A program made the translations under genes and the position numbers. From contig NZ_WTYD01000001.1 of NCBI RefSeq assembly GCF_009827295.1, positions 1,178,001 to 1,242,000 on the forward strand: a stretch of 64,000 nt of DNA. Reading direction: 5' to 3'. This DNA is from Qipengyuania pelagi. GTDB taxonomy: Bacteria; Pseudomonadota; Alphaproteobacteria; Sphingomonadales; Sphingomonadaceae. Below are positions 17,326 to 26,337 of the stretch, piece by piece (positions within the stretch are counted from its first letter, which is position 1; each line of letters begins with the position of its first letter). The notes below the pieces were generated by a model. The model was not told the DNA's origin. It was given only the letters and a program-made list of their open reading frames with translations, and did not search any database.

Positions 17326-20300
17326 TCACGCAACGAGGCGCAAATGTCCTCCGCCGCGTCTTGTCGTTAATTCCACCTTGGCAAGGCCGGGCGCGCTTGC
17401 CAAGCGTTCGGCCATTTCGCCGTCGAGCGCGAAGGCGCGGCCCAGGCACAGCGTCGGCTCGATCGCGGTGCCCGTCCGCAGCGTCGCGACGACCTCGCCC
17501 GTGCCCTTTTCCTGGCCGAGTTCGGCCCGAAGCAGCGCAAGCGCGTCTTCGTCCAGGACGTCGAGCGTCAAGGTCATGCGCGCATTCTGCGACGCCGCTT
17601 CGAGGGGCTGGCCGCCGCGTATGGTAATCCGCGGGGGTTCGTCCGGGCTCGGACTGTCAAGCTCGACCTGAAGCAAGATGCAGGTTTGGTTGTCAGCCCA
17701 TTTCAGAAAGTTATCGACCATGGATTCTTCGAAACAGGCGGCGCTGAACTGGCCGGAGGCATCCGAGAACTCGACCCGGACGAAGGGCTTGCCGCGCCGC
17801 GTGGTGTTCTTGTGCGCCTTCTCAACCATGGCCGCCATGACAGCGGGGGCACGTCCGCCCGCCGGGGCACCGCCGCTCATCAGCGAGGCGTAACTTCGCG
17901 CCCCATTGGCCGATGCGACCTGGCGCCAGGCCTGGACCGGATGGTCGGAGAAATAGAATCCGAAATTCTCGCGTTCCTTCTCCATCATCTCGGCGCGCGG
18001 CCATGGATCGGTATCCTTCAGGCGCAGATCGGAATTGTCCTGTTCCTCGCCCCCGAACAGTCCGCCCTGCCCGCTCGAACGCTCGCGCGCCGCCGCATCG
18101 GCGACGGCAAGGAGAAGATCGCAATTGGCGAAGACCTTGGCGCGATTGGGTTCCAAAACGTCCAGCGCACCCGCCGCCGCAAGCCCTTCCAGCTGCCGCG
18201 AATTCATCGAACCTTTCGGAACTCTCTCGAACAAGTCCTTGAGACTATCGAATTTCCCCGAGACTTCGCGCTCTGCCACGATCGCTTCCATCGCGCGTTC
18301 GCCGACGTTGCGGATGCCCGCCAGCGCATAGCGGACAGCATAGCCGTCATCTGTCTGTTCGACGGTGAATTCCGCCTCGCTGTTGTTGATACAGGGCGGT
18401 GCGAGCTTGACCCCGCCCTCACGCAGAGGAGAGCGGCGCGCATCGTCGACGAAAACGGCCAGTTTTTCCGATTGATGCATGTCGAAGCACATGGAGGCTG
18501 CGAAGAATTCCTCCGGGTAATGTGCTTTCAGCCAGGCTGTCTGATAGGCGAGCAGAGCGTAGGCGGCGGCGTGCGATTTGTTGAAGCCGTACCCTGCAAA
18601 CTTATCAATCAAGTCAAAGAGTTCATTGGCCTTCTTCGCATCGATTCCACTGGTGGTTGCGCACCCATCGATAAAGCGCTGGCGCTGCGCATCCATCTCG
18701 GCCTGAACCTTCTTGCCCATCGCGCGGCGCAGCAGATCGGCATCGCCAAGCGAATAGCCCGCCAGGATCTGCGCGGCCTGCATGACCTGTTCCTGATAGA
18801 CGAAGATGCCATAGGTCTCCGCCAGAATGCCCTCGAGCTTGGGATGCGGATAGGCGATCTCGACCTCGCCCGCCTTGCGCTGGCCGAACAGCGGGATGTT
18901 GTCCATCGGACCGGGACGGTAGAGCGAAACGAGCGCGATGATGTCACCGAAATTGGTCGGTTTGACCGCGGTCAGCGTGCGCCGCATCCCTTCCGATTCC
19001 AGCTGGAACACGCCCACCGTGTGGCCGCTCTTCAGCAATTCATAAACCGCCGGATCATCCAGCGCGAGCTGCGAGAGGTCGATCGAAATATCGCGCTTCT
19101 TAAGGAGATCGGTCGCTTTCTTGAGAACGGATAGAGTTTTGAGGCCCAGGAAGTCGAACTTGACCAGACCCGAACTCTCGACATGCTTCATGTCGTATTG
19201 CGTGACCGGCATGTCCGAACGCGGATCGCGGTAGAGCGGTACAAGCTTGGCAAGCGGCCTGTCGCCGATCACCACCCCCGCCGCATGGGTCGAGGAATTG
19301 CGGGGAAAGCCTTCCAGCTGCATCGCCAGATCGACCAGCCGCTTCACATCATTGTCATTGTCGTATTCGCGTTTGAAATCCGCCGCGCCATTCAGTGTGC
19401 GCGGCAGGGTCCACGGATCGGTCGGGTGGTTGGGCACCATCTTGGTCAGGCGATCCACCTGCCCATAGGGCATCTGCAAGATACGCCCGGTGTCGCGCAG
19501 CACCGCACGTGCCTTCAATTTTCCGAAAGTGATGATCTGCGCGACATGATCGTGGCCGTATTTCGCCTGCACGTAGCGGATAACCTCGCCCCGGCGGGTT
19601 TCGCAGAAATCGATATCGAAGTCGGGCATCGACACGCGTTCGGGATTGAGGAAGCGTTCGAACAGAAGGCCGAGCTTGATCGGATCGAGATCGGTGATCG
19701 TCAGTGCCCACGCGACCAGCGATCCCGCGCCCGAGCCGCGCCCCGGCCCCACCGGGATATCGTGATCCTTGGCCCATTTGATGAAATCGGCAACGATCAG
19801 AAAATAGCCGGGAAAACCCATCTGGTTGATGATGCCGACCTCGAATTCGAGCCGCTCGGCGTATTCGGCGAATTCCTCGCCGACCCCACGCGAGCCGAGC
19901 GCTTCGATGGCGGCCTGGCGCGCCTCGCCGGTCGCGGCAAGGGCTTCGGCGAGGCCCTCAGGGGAGGCATCGGGATAATACAGCGCCAGCCGCGCCGCGA
20001 GCCCACGCCGCGCATCCTCCGCCAGCATCCGCGATTCGCCTTCGAGATCGCCTGCGAGGCTCGGAAGGATCGGCGCGCGGTTCGGCGGCGCATAGGCGCA
20101 GCGTTGCGCGATCACGATCGTATTGGCGGTCGCTTCGGGAAGGTCGGCGAAGGCTTCCATCATCATGCTCGCCGTCTTGACGAAGCCTTCGGGATTGGAG
20201 CGCGCACGATCCTCCGCATCGATATGCGTCGATCCGGCGATGCACAGCATGGCGTCATGCGCCTTGTACATATGCGGTTCGGCGAAATTGGCGGGATTGG

Positions 20301-20892
20301 TGGCGACCAGCGGGAGATCGCGCGCGAAGGCCAGATCGATCAGCGCGGCCTCCGCGCCCTCCTCCACCGCATTGCCGCGGCGTGCCAGCTCGACATAAAG
20401 CCGCTCGGGAAACAAGGCCTGCAATCGGTCGAGATAGGTCTCGGCGTGGCTCACCTGCCCATCGGCGAGTAATCGCGTCACCGCGCCCTCGCTCGCTCCG
20501 GTAAGGGCGATCAACCCCTCGCTATGGCCTTCGAGGTCGCCCAGCCCGATATGCGGTTCGAACTCCAGCGGCCGGTCGAGATGCGCCTTCGAGACCAGAT
20601 GGCACAGATTGTCGTATCCGGTCTCGTCCTGCGCATAGAGGGGCAGGTAATCGACCTGCTTGCCCTCCACATCCCGCGCCACGCCGAGAAGGGCGCCGAC
20701 GATCGGCTGGATTCCGTCGTCGAAACACGCCTTGGCGAACATGACCGCGCCATACAGCCCGTTGCGATCCGCCAGGGCGATCGCAGGGAAGCCGCGCTCC
20801 TTCGCCAGTTTCGCCATCGCCTTGGGTTCGATCGCACCCTCCAGCATCGAATAGGCGGACAGGACACGCAGGGGCACGAAGGGTTTGAACAT
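17326..20892 (-). CDS. dnaE: DNA polymerase III alpha subunit, replicative
   Basis: 1188 residues, usual for DnaE1. It is the catalytic subunit of the replicative polymerase. The N-terminal PHP domain (VLSAYSMLEGA, ALADRNGLYGA) lacks several metal-binding residues of active PHP domains, so proofreading is expected from a separate epsilon subunit. Polymerase motifs include VGPGRGSGAGSLVAW and PDFDIDFCETRRG with catalytic aspartates, followed by FNKSHAAAYA. The C-terminus carries an OB-fold and a tau-binding region (PPRITIRGG). The start MFKPFVPLR is well placed. It transcribes away from ychF across a 149-base gap. Confidence 0.96.
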   Translation of the reverse strand: MFKPFVPLRVLSAYSMLEGAIEPKAMAKLAKERGFPAIALADRNGLYGAVMFAKACFDDGIQPIVGALLGVARDVEGKQVDYLPLYAQDETGYDNLCHLVSKAHLDRPLEFEPHIGLGDLEGHSEGLIALTGASEGAVTRLLADGQVSHAETYLDRLQALFPERLYVELARRGNAVEEGAEAALIDLAFARDLPLVATNPANFAEPHMYKAHDAMLCIAGSTHIDAEDRARSNPEGFVKTASMMMEAFADLPEATANTIVIAQRCAYAPPNRAPILPSLAGDLEGESRMLAEDARRGLAARLALYYPDASPEGLAEALAATGEARQAAIEALGSRGVGEEFAEYAERLEFEVGIINQMGFPGYFLIVADFIKWAKDHDIPVGPGRGSGAGSLVAWALTITDLDPIKLGLLFERFLNPERVSMPDFDIDFCETRRGEVIRYVQAKYGHDHVAQIITFGKLKARAVLRDTGRILQMPYGQVDRLTKMVPNHPTDPWTLPRTLNGAADFKREYDNDNDVKRLVDLAMQLEGFPRNSSTHAAGVVIGDRPLAKLVPLYRDPRSDMPVTQYDMKHVESSGLVKFDFLGLKTLSVLKKATDLLKKRDISIDLSQLALDDPAVYELLKSGHTVGVFQLESEGMRRTLTAVKPTNFGDIIALVSLYRPGPMDNIPLFGQRKAGEVEIAYPHPKLEGILAETYGIFVYQEQVMQAAQILAGYSLGDADLLRRAMGKKVQAEMDAQRQRFIDGCATTSGIDAKKANELFDLIDKFAGYGFNKSHAAAYALLAYQTAWLKAHYPEEFFAASMCFDMHQSEKLAVFVDDARRSPLREGGVKLAPPCINNSEAEFTVEQTDDGYAVRYALAGIRNVGERAMEAIVAEREVSGKFDSLKDLFERVPKGSMNSRQLEGLAAAGALDVLEPNRAKVFANCDLLLAVADAAARERSSGQGGLFGGEEQDNSDLRLKDTDPWPRAEMMEKERENFGFYFSDHPVQAWRQVASANGARSYASLMSGGAPAGGRAPAVMAAMVEKAHKNTTRRGKPFVRVEFSDASGQFSAACFEESMVDNFLKWADNQTCILLQVELDSPSPDEPPRITIRGGQPLEAASQNARMTLTLDVLDEDALALLRAELGQEKGTGEVVATLRTGTAIEPTLCLGRAFALDGEMAERLASAPGLAKVELTTRRGGGHLRLVA

Positions 20893-21041
20893 CGTCCCAA
20901 TATGCGGATCGCGAAGGGATTCGCCAAGGCCGTCACCCGGCTTCCTCCCCGGCCCGTCCTCCGTTCCGATCCCATCCGGCTATGGCCAATCGCGCGCACC
21001 GCCGCTAAGGGCGCGAGCCATATCTAAAACCGGAGTTTACG

Positions 21042-22142
21042 ATGGGTTTCCGCTGCGGGATCGTCGGCCTGCCGAATGTCGGCAAGTCCACCCTTTTCAA
21101 CGCCCTTACCGAAACGCAGGCCGCGCAGGCCGCGAACTACCCGTTCTGCACGATCGAGCCGAATGTCGGCCAGGTCGCCGTGCCGGACGAGCGGCTGGAC
21201 AAGATCGCGGCGGTCGCGAAATCGGCCAAGATCGTGCCGACCCAGCTCGCCTTCGTCGACATCGCGGGGCTGGTGAAGGGCGCGAGCAAGGGCGAAGGCC
21301 TGGGCAACCAGTTCCTCGGCAATATCCGCGAAGTCGACGCGATCGTCCACGTCCTGCGCTGCTTCGAGGATGACGACATCCAGCACGTCGCCAACAAGGT
21401 CGATCCCCTCGCCGATGCCGAGGTGGTCGAGACCGAGCTGCTGCTATCCGACATGGAAAGCCTGGAAAAGCGCGTTCCCAACGCGGAAAAGCGCGCGACG
21501 GCGGGCGACAAGGAAGCGAAGCTGATCGCCAGCGTGCTGGGCCAGGCGCTCGCCCTGCTGCGGGAAGGCAAGCCCGCCCGTCTGGTCGAACCAAACGACG
21601 AGGAGGAGGCGCGCGTCTTCGCCCAGGCGCAATTGTTGACCGCGAAGCCGGTCCTCTACGTCTGCAATGTGGCGGAGGAAGATGCGGCGACGGGCAATGC
21701 CATGTCCGCCGAAGTCTTCGCCAAGGCGGAGCGCGAGGGCGCGCAGGCGGTGGTCGTCTCCGCCGCGATCGAAGCCGAGCTGGTCGCGATGGAAGCCGAA
21801 GAGCGGCGCGAATACCTGTCCGAGCTGGGCCTCGAGGAAAGCGGCCTCTCGCGCATCATCCGCGCGGGCTACAAGCTGCTGGGTCTCAAGACCTTCTTCA
21901 CCGCAGGCCCCAAGGAGGCGCGTGCCTGGACCTTCCCGGCGGGCGCCAAGGCTCCGCAGGCGGCGGGCGAGATCCATACCGATTTCGAACGCGGCTTCAT
22001 CCGCGCCGAAACGATCGCCTATGACGATTACGTCACGCTGGGCGGGGAAAGCCCGGCGCGCGAGGCGGGCAAGCTGCGCCAGGAGGGCAAGGAATATCTG
22101 GTGCAGGACGGGGACGTGATGCTGTTCAAGTTCAACGTCTAG
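21042..22142 (+). CDS. ychF: Redox-regulated P-loop ATPase/GTPase YchF
   Basis: 366 residues with CCGGAGTTT upstream of the ATG. YchF is an Obg-family NTPase that prefers ATP and binds ribosomes; it affects the oxidative stress response. Motifs are G1 GLPNVGKS, G2 FCTIEPN, G3 DIAGLVKGASKGEGLGNQF, and the altered G4 NVAEED in place of NKxD, the usual basis of ATP preference. A helical hairpin and the C-terminal TGS domain (KTFFTAGPKEARAW, FERGFIRAETIAYDDYV) follow. The gene is monocistronic by position: dnaE diverges, and DUF1206 begins 82 bases later behind its own ribosome site. Confidence 0.96.
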   Translation: MGFRCGIVGLPNVGKSTLFNALTETQAAQAANYPFCTIEPNVGQVAVPDERLDKIAAVAKSAKIVPTQLAFVDIAGLVKGASKGEGLGNQFLGNIREVDAIVHVLRCFEDDDIQHVANKVDPLADAEVVETELLLSDMESLEKRVPNAEKRATAGDKEAKLIASVLGQALALLREGKPARLVEPNDEEEARVFAQAQLLTAKPVLYVCNVAEEDAATGNAMSAEVFAKAEREGAQAVVVSAAIEAELVAMEAEERREYLSELGLEESGLSRIIRAGYKLLGLKTFFTAGPKEARAWTFPAGAKAPQAAGEIHTDFERGFIRAETIAYDDYVTLGGESPAREAGKLRQEGKEYLVQDGDVMLFKFNV

Positions 22143-22224
22143 GGCCGGCACACTCGATTCCGGCTCCCCGGCACCATTCGGGCGCTCAACCGTTGGCGCG
22201 CCATGGACTTCGAACGGGGAGATA

Positions 22225-23046
22225 ATGATGGTCGATAAATCCGAAAAATTCAGCTGGTTGGTTCGTGTGGGCTATTTCAGCCGGGCGATCCTGTATTCCG
22301 TGCTCGGCCTCATCGCGCTGACCAGCGCCAGCCGCATCGCGGACGGCACCAACGGGATTTTTCTGGCGATCGAGGATTACCCGGCGGGCAATGCGATTTT
22401 GTGGCTGATGGTCATCGGCCTGACCGCCTATGCCCTGTTCCGCTTCGCATCGACCTTCTTCGATATCGAGAACAACGGATCGGACGCGAAAGGCTGGGGC
22501 AAGCGCCTCGGCCATGCGGGTAGCGGGATTGGCCACCTCGCGCTCGCCTTTTCCGCCTTCAAATTCGCCAGTGACGAGAGCACCGGCGGAAGCAGTGGAG
22601 CCAGCAGCGGCGGCGGCGCGCAGGAGGCTGCGTCCGGCATCCTGTCGATGGATTTCGGCGGCATCGTGCTGGGGCTGCTCGGCCTCGCGTTTTTCGTGAC
22701 GGCCATCTTCCAGGCGAAGAAGGGGATCACGGGCGAATTCATGCACCGCATCGCTGGCAATGCACCCGATGGGACGCGCTGGATCGGCGGCGCGGGCTAT
22801 CTTGCGCGCGGCGTGGTCTATGCCGTGATTGGATGGTCGCTGTTCAAGGCCGGATTCATGAATGCCGGGACGGACCAGATCAAGACGCTGGGCGATGCGG
22901 TTGCGTCCCTGGCCGGACAGGGTTTCGTCTTCACGCTGGTGGCGATCGGACTGCTGCTGTTCGGGCTCTTCAGCCTGGTCCTTGCGCGGTATCGCATCAT
23001 TCCCGAACTCGATTCGAGCAAGGGCATTCCGAAGTTCAGAGTGTAG
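22225..23046 (+). CDS. DUF1206 family membrane protein
   Basis: 273 residues with six predicted membrane helices arranged as three repeated two-helix units, each starting near a basic or aromatic segment (WLVRVGYFSRAILY, GKRLGHAGSGIGHL, IGGAGYLARGVVYA). This three-fold pattern is typical of DUF1206. A Gly/Ser-rich loop (SSGASSGGGAQEA) lies between repeats two and three. GGGGA precedes two adjacent ATGs (22225 and 22228), either of which may be used. No function is known for the family. Its last 11 bases overlap the end of a convergent small membrane protein gene. Confidence 0.88.
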   Translation: MMVDKSEKFSWLVRVGYFSRAILYSVLGLIALTSASRIADGTNGIFLAIEDYPAGNAILWLMVIGLTAYALFRFASTFFDIENNGSDAKGWGKRLGHAGSGIGHLALAFSAFKFASDESTGGSSGASSGGGAQEAASGILSMDFGGIVLGLLGLAFFVTAIFQAKKGITGEFMHRIAGNAPDGTRWIGGAGYLARGVVYAVIGWSLFKAGFMNAGTDQIKTLGDAVASLAGQGFVFTLVAIGLLLFGLFSLVLARYRIIPELDSSKGIPKFRV

Positions 23047-23374
23047 GCGGAGTATCCTTCGCCGCGATCTTGCGGCGCGTATCCCGCACTGTGGAATACG
23101 CGCCGTAGATCACCAGAACGGCGAGGAATATCCACACCCAGACGGGGATATTGCGCCCGGCGATCGCCAGGTAGAGATAGGCCGAGACGAAGAAGAACCC
23201 GGCGACCAGCGTCGGCACCACGGTCGAGCGCCCGGCCCGCGCCCGCTTCACCAGCCATGCGATCGAAGCGAGGAAGAATGGGATCGCGCCCACATAGATT
23301 GCGCCGAAGATATACGGGTTCACCCCGTATTCGGCGCCGAGGGCGAGAAACCACTGATTGATGTCGGAGAGCAT
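23036..23374 (-). CDS. Small membrane protein, unknown
   Basis: 112 residues with three clear hydrophobic segments (IFGAIYVGAIPFFLASIAWL, TLVAGFFFVSAYLYLAIAG, VWIFLAVLVIYGAYS) separated by a basic loop (VKRARAGRS) and ending in a basic tail. I do not recognise a named family. A strong hairpin lies against its start codon (see the feature at 23376), with a Shine-Dalgarno-like AGGAAGG on the far side. Its 3' end overlaps the DUF1206 gene by 11 bases tail to tail. Codon use and clean membrane topology support a real gene. Confidence 0.72.
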   Translation of the reverse strand: MLSDINQWFLALGAEYGVNPYIFGAIYVGAIPFFLASIAWLVKRARAGRSTVVPTLVAGFFFVSAYLYLAIAGRNIPVWVWIFLAVLVIYGAYSTVRDTRRKIAAKDTPPTL

Positions 23375-23375
23375 G

Positions 23376-23393
23376 GGCGGCGCTTACGCCGCC
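23376..23393 (-). promoter_or_regulatory. Perfect 7-bp hairpin directly before a start codon
   Basis: On the minus strand the sequence is GGCGGCG-TAAG-CGCCGCC followed by one base and then the ATG of the small membrane protein at 23374. The AGGAAGG ribosome-site candidate partly overlaps the 5' arm. The hairpin also lies 28 bases after the glutathione peroxidase stop. It could terminate that transcript or control translation of the next gene by masking or looping out the spacer. No T-run follows, so simple termination is less likely. Confidence 0.5.
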
Positions 23394-23421
23394 TTCCTGC
23401 GCCACACAATCGCGAGCCGGT

Positions 23422-23901
23422 TTACAGCAGCTTTTCGATATCCGTCGCGATGCTTTCGGGCCGGTCGGTCGGAGCGTAGCGTCTCACCACATTGCCCTCG
23501 CGATCGATCAGGAATTTGGTGAAATTCCACTTGATCGTCTTCGATCCGAGCAGGCCTTTCGCCTCGCCCTTCATCCAGTCGAACACCGGGCTGGCATCCG
23601 GGCCATTGACGTCGACCTTCGCCATCAGTGGGAAGGTGACGCCGAAATTGACCTTGCAGAACTGCGCGATCTCTTCCGCGTCGCCCGGTTCCTGCGCACC
23701 GAACTGGTTGCACGGGAAGCCGAGCACCTCGAAACCGCGATCGGCGAAGCGCTGCTGGAGCGCCTCCAGCCCTTCATATTGCGGCGTGAAACCGCATTTG
23801 CTCGCCGTGTTGACGACGAGCAGGACCGTCCCGAGCTTTTCAGCAAGATCCAGCGGTTCGCCGCGATTGGTGGTGACGGTGAAATCGGCGATCGTCGTCA
23901 T
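23422..23901 (-). CDS. Glutathione peroxidase family protein (cysteine type)
   Basis: 159 residues from the ATG giving MTTIADFTVT. It reduces hydroperoxides, in bacteria often with thioredoxin rather than glutathione. The catalytic tetrad is visible: Cys in NTASKCGFTPQY, Gln in FPCNQFGAQEPG, and Trp-Asn in IKWNFTKFLID. Cysteine replaces selenocysteine, and a second cysteine in PCNQ could be resolving. The start is seven bases after the stop of the 93-residue gene, so the two are cotranscribed. Earlier in-frame starts only extend into that gene. Confidence 0.94.
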   Translation of the reverse strand: MTTIADFTVTTNRGEPLDLAEKLGTVLLVVNTASKCGFTPQYEGLEALQQRFADRGFEVLGFPCNQFGAQEPGDAEEIAQFCKVNFGVTFPLMAKVDVNGPDASPVFDWMKGEAKGLLGSKTIKWNFTKFLIDREGNVVRRYAPTDRPESIATDIEKLL

Positions 23902-23908
23902 GGAGCGT

Positions 23909-24190
23909 TCAGCTCTTGTGGGGATAATCATCGAGTTCGGAGAGCGCGGCGATCTCGGACGCATGGAACTTCCGGTCACCCGCTTTCTCGATATAATATT
24001 TGCTACGCTCTTCCTTGGGCAGCAGCATCATGTGACGCACCAGATCGGCGAAGGTCCCGTCGCGCAGCCCCTTGCCGTGGTCCAGCAGGCCACCACCATC
24101 GTCCACCCGATGCAGCGAGGCACGGTCGTCCCACTGGATGCCGGGGCGGTACGTCTCCTCGGCGTTGAAGGTGCTGGGGTGATCGGTCAT
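23909..24190 (-). CDS. Conserved-looking small soluble protein, unknown
   Basis: 93 residues from the ATG giving MTDHPSTFNA, about ten bases after a GAGGGAG site; in-frame ATGs at 24217 and 24220 would add up to ten residues. The protein is hydrophilic with no signal peptide or membrane segment. Blocks such as GLRDGTFADLVRHMMLLP and KYYIEKAGDRKFHASEIAAL look conserved and helical, but I do not recognise a family. It lies between lolD and glutathione peroxidase in the same direction, which suggests membership of a lolCD-gpx transcription unit. No function is proposed. Confidence 0.7.
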   Translation of the reverse strand: MTDHPSTFNAEETYRPGIQWDDRASLHRVDDGGGLLDHGKGLRDGTFADLVRHMMLLPKEERSKYYIEKAGDRKFHASEIAALSELDDYPHKS

Positions 24191-24223
24191 GTCTGAGAAA
24201 CTCCCTCGTTTATTCATCAACGA

Positions 24224-24245
24224 GCGGACGGTAATCCGGGTCCGC
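24224..24245 (-). terminator. Hairpin at the lolD stop codon
   Basis: GCGGAC and GTCCGC arms (six pairs, ten-base loop) begin at the last base of the lolD stop codon. No T-run follows and the next gene starts 34-54 bases on, so this may be a weak terminator or an RNA-processing site between lolD and the small gene. Confidence 0.3.
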
Positions 24246-24919
24246 TAATCCAGTTTTCCATCATGTAGGCGCACCACGCGATCCATCCGGGCCGCAAGCC
24301 GCTCGTTATGCGTGGCGACGAGCGCCGCGCTGCCTTCGCCGCGCACCAGTTCGAGGAATTGTTCGAGAACCTTGTCGCTGGTCGCCTCGTCGAGATTGCC
24401 GGTCGGCTCGTCCGCCAGCACCAGCTTGGGCCGGTTGGCGAGCCCGCGTGCAACCGCGACGCGCTGCTGCTCGCCGCCCGAAAGCTGGCTGGGACGATGC
24501 TCGAGACGATGGCCAAGGCCCAGCGCGGTCAGCAGCTCTTCGGCGCGCGCCTCTGCCGCATCGCGCGGTACGTCGGCCACCAATTGCGGCAGCACCACAT
24601 TCTCGCGCGCGTTGAAATCGGGCAACAGGTGGTGGAACTGATAAACGAAACCCAGGTGATCGCGGCGCAGCAGCGTGCGGGCATGGGCGTCACTCTTCTG
24701 CGCGGCGTTCCCCGCGATCGCGATCTCGCCCCCGAAGCCGCCTTCGAGCAGGCCGACAGCCTGAAGCAGCGTGGACTTGCCCGAGCCGGACGGGCCGAGC
24801 AGGGCCACGATCTCACCCGGCATCACGGCGAGATCGACGCCGCGCAGCACGTCGATCCGCACCCCGCCCTGTTCGAAGCTGCGGGTCAGGCCGCGCAGAT
24901 GGAGGACGGGATCATTCAT
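24245..24919 (-). CDS. lolD: Lipoprotein-releasing ABC transporter ATPase
   Basis: 224 residues. LolD powers the release of outer-membrane lipoproteins from the inner membrane to the carrier LolA. Walker A is GPSGSGKST, the signature is [15 protein letters not shown], Walker B is [14 protein letters not shown], and the switch histidine lies in [10 protein letters not shown]. The Lol-specific stretch [18 protein letters not shown] is present, which separates it from MacB-type ATPases. Its start overlaps the permease stop by eight bases, as expected for a coupled pair. Confidence 0.95.
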   Translation of the reverse strand: MNDPVLHLRGLTRSFEQGGVRIDVLRGVDLAVMPGEIVALLGPSGSGKSTLLQAVGLLEGGFGGEIAIAGNAAQKSDAHARTLLRRDHLGFVYQFHHLLPDFNARENVVLPQLVADVPRDAAEARAEELLTALGLGHRLEHRPSQLSGGEQQRVAVARGLANRPKLVLADEPTGNLDEATSDKVLEQFLELVRGEGSAALVATHNERLAARMDRVVRLHDGKLD

Positions 24920-26153
24920 AGCGCAACACCTGGACCGGATCGGTGCTCGAAGCCTTCAAGGCCGGATAGAGCGTCGCGAGGAAGCTGAGCGCGAGCGCCA
25001 GAAGGACGATCAACGCGATCTCCACCGGATTGGCCCGCGCAGGCAGCGTCGATAGGAAGCGCACTTGCGGGTCCCACAGATCCTGCCCTGTCACCGCGCC
25101 GATGAATTCGACGATCGGCTGGCGGAAGAACAGCACCACCGCACCGAGGATCAGGCCCGCAATGGTGCCGATCGCGCCGACCGTGAACCCGGTGGTGACG
25201 AAAATCTTGAGCAGGCTCTTCCGCGTCGCCCCCATGGTGCGCATGATGGCGATATCGCGCGTCTTGGCGCGCACCAGCATGACGAGGCTCGACAGGATGT
25301 TGAACGCCGCCACCAGCACCATGAAGCTCAGCGCGAAGGCCATCGCCACGCGCTCCACCTGCAAGGCTTCGAACAGCGAGGCGTTGATGGTCTTCCAGTC
25401 CGAAACGATCGCCCTGCCCGCCAGGCTTTCCTGGACCGGGGCGAGGATCGTCTCGACCTCGTCGGGATCGGTTACCGTCACCTCGATCATGCCGACCGTG
25501 TCGCCGATCAGCAGCAGGGTCTGCGCATCGGCCATCGGCATGACGACGAAGGAACCGTCGTAATCGTAAATCCCGACCTCGAAGATCGCGCCGATCGTAT
25601 AGCCGACCTGTCGCGGCACCGTTCCGAACGGAGTCGAGCGGCCCTGGGGATTGATGATCGTGATCGTATCGCCCACCGTGGCGCCGATATTCTGCGCCAG
25701 ACGCGATCCGATCGCGACCGTATTGGTCCCGGCCTGAAGGCGCGCAATGTCGCCCGCCACGACCTTGCTGCCGAGTTCCGCAATATCCTGATCGGTGTTG
25801 CCGCGCACCAACACGGCCTCCACCCGGCCGTTGAAGCTGGTGAGCAGCGGCTGTTCGATCAGCGGAGAGGCATCGACGACGCCCGGCGTCGCGCGCACTT
25901 CCTCCAGCACGTTCTCCCAATCGTCCAGCCGCCCGCCATAGGCCTGTACGATGGCATGGCCGTTGAGGCCTACGATCTTGTCGAGCAGTTCGGCGCGAAA
26001 GCCGTTCATCACGCTCATCACGATCACCAGCATAGCGACCGACAGCATCACGACTCCGATCGAGATACTCGCGACCAGCGCGATAAATGCCTCGCCCTTG
26101 CCCGGAAGCAGGTAACGCTTGGCGATGGTCCATTCGAAGGGGGAAAGTAGCAA
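24912..26153 (-). CDS. Lipoprotein-releasing ABC transporter permease, LolC/LolE type
   Basis: 413 residues. One N-terminal membrane helix ([25 protein letters not shown] region), a large periplasmic domain (about residues 50-260) and three C-terminal helices form the MacB-like permease layout. N-terminal [14 protein letters not shown] and the cytoplasmic coupling block [21 protein letters not shown] are typical of LolC/E. Only one permease gene accompanies lolD, as in many Alphaproteobacteria, so the complex is expected to contain two copies of this protein (LolF-type) instead of a LolC-LolE pair. Confidence 0.92.
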   Translation of the reverse strand: MLLSPFEWTIAKRYLLPGKGEAFIALVASISIGVVMLSVAMLVIVMSVMNGFRAELLDKIVGLNGHAIVQAYGGRLDDWENVLEEVRATPGVVDASPLIEQPLLTSFNGRVEAVLVRGNTDQDIAELGSKVVAGDIARLQAGTNTVAIGSRLAQNIGATVGDTITIINPQGRSTPFGTVPRQVGYTIGAIFEVGIYDYDGSFVVMPMADAQTLLLIGDTVGMIEVTVTDPDEVETILAPVQESLAGRAIVSDWKTINASLFEALQVERVAMAFALSFMVLVAAFNILSSLVMLVRAKTRDIAIMRTMGATRKSLLKIFVTTGFTVGAIGTIAGLILGAVVLFFRQPIVEFIGAVTGQDLWDPQVRFLSTLPARANPVEIALIVLLALALSFLATLYPALKASSTDPVQVLRYE

Positions 26154-26337
26154 GGCGGCTCTGGTCTTGGCTGGTCAGGTCAATGGCCTCTAGGCGGCGA
26201 AAGCTGGCGAGGCAATGAATAGCGTCGGCGGGAAGGCATCGGCGTGCGCTCGCCCTTGTAATCGCCCCGCAACATCGCCATTGGCAGCGGCGAGAGGCAC
26301 CCCCTTATCGGCCTGATGAAGGGCCTGCGAGGCATCC

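Noticed and set aside
17686..20472. Two long open frames antisense to dnaE (17686-19134 and 19183-20472)
   Set aside because: dnaE motifs are intact on the other strand; these frames show no protein family features.
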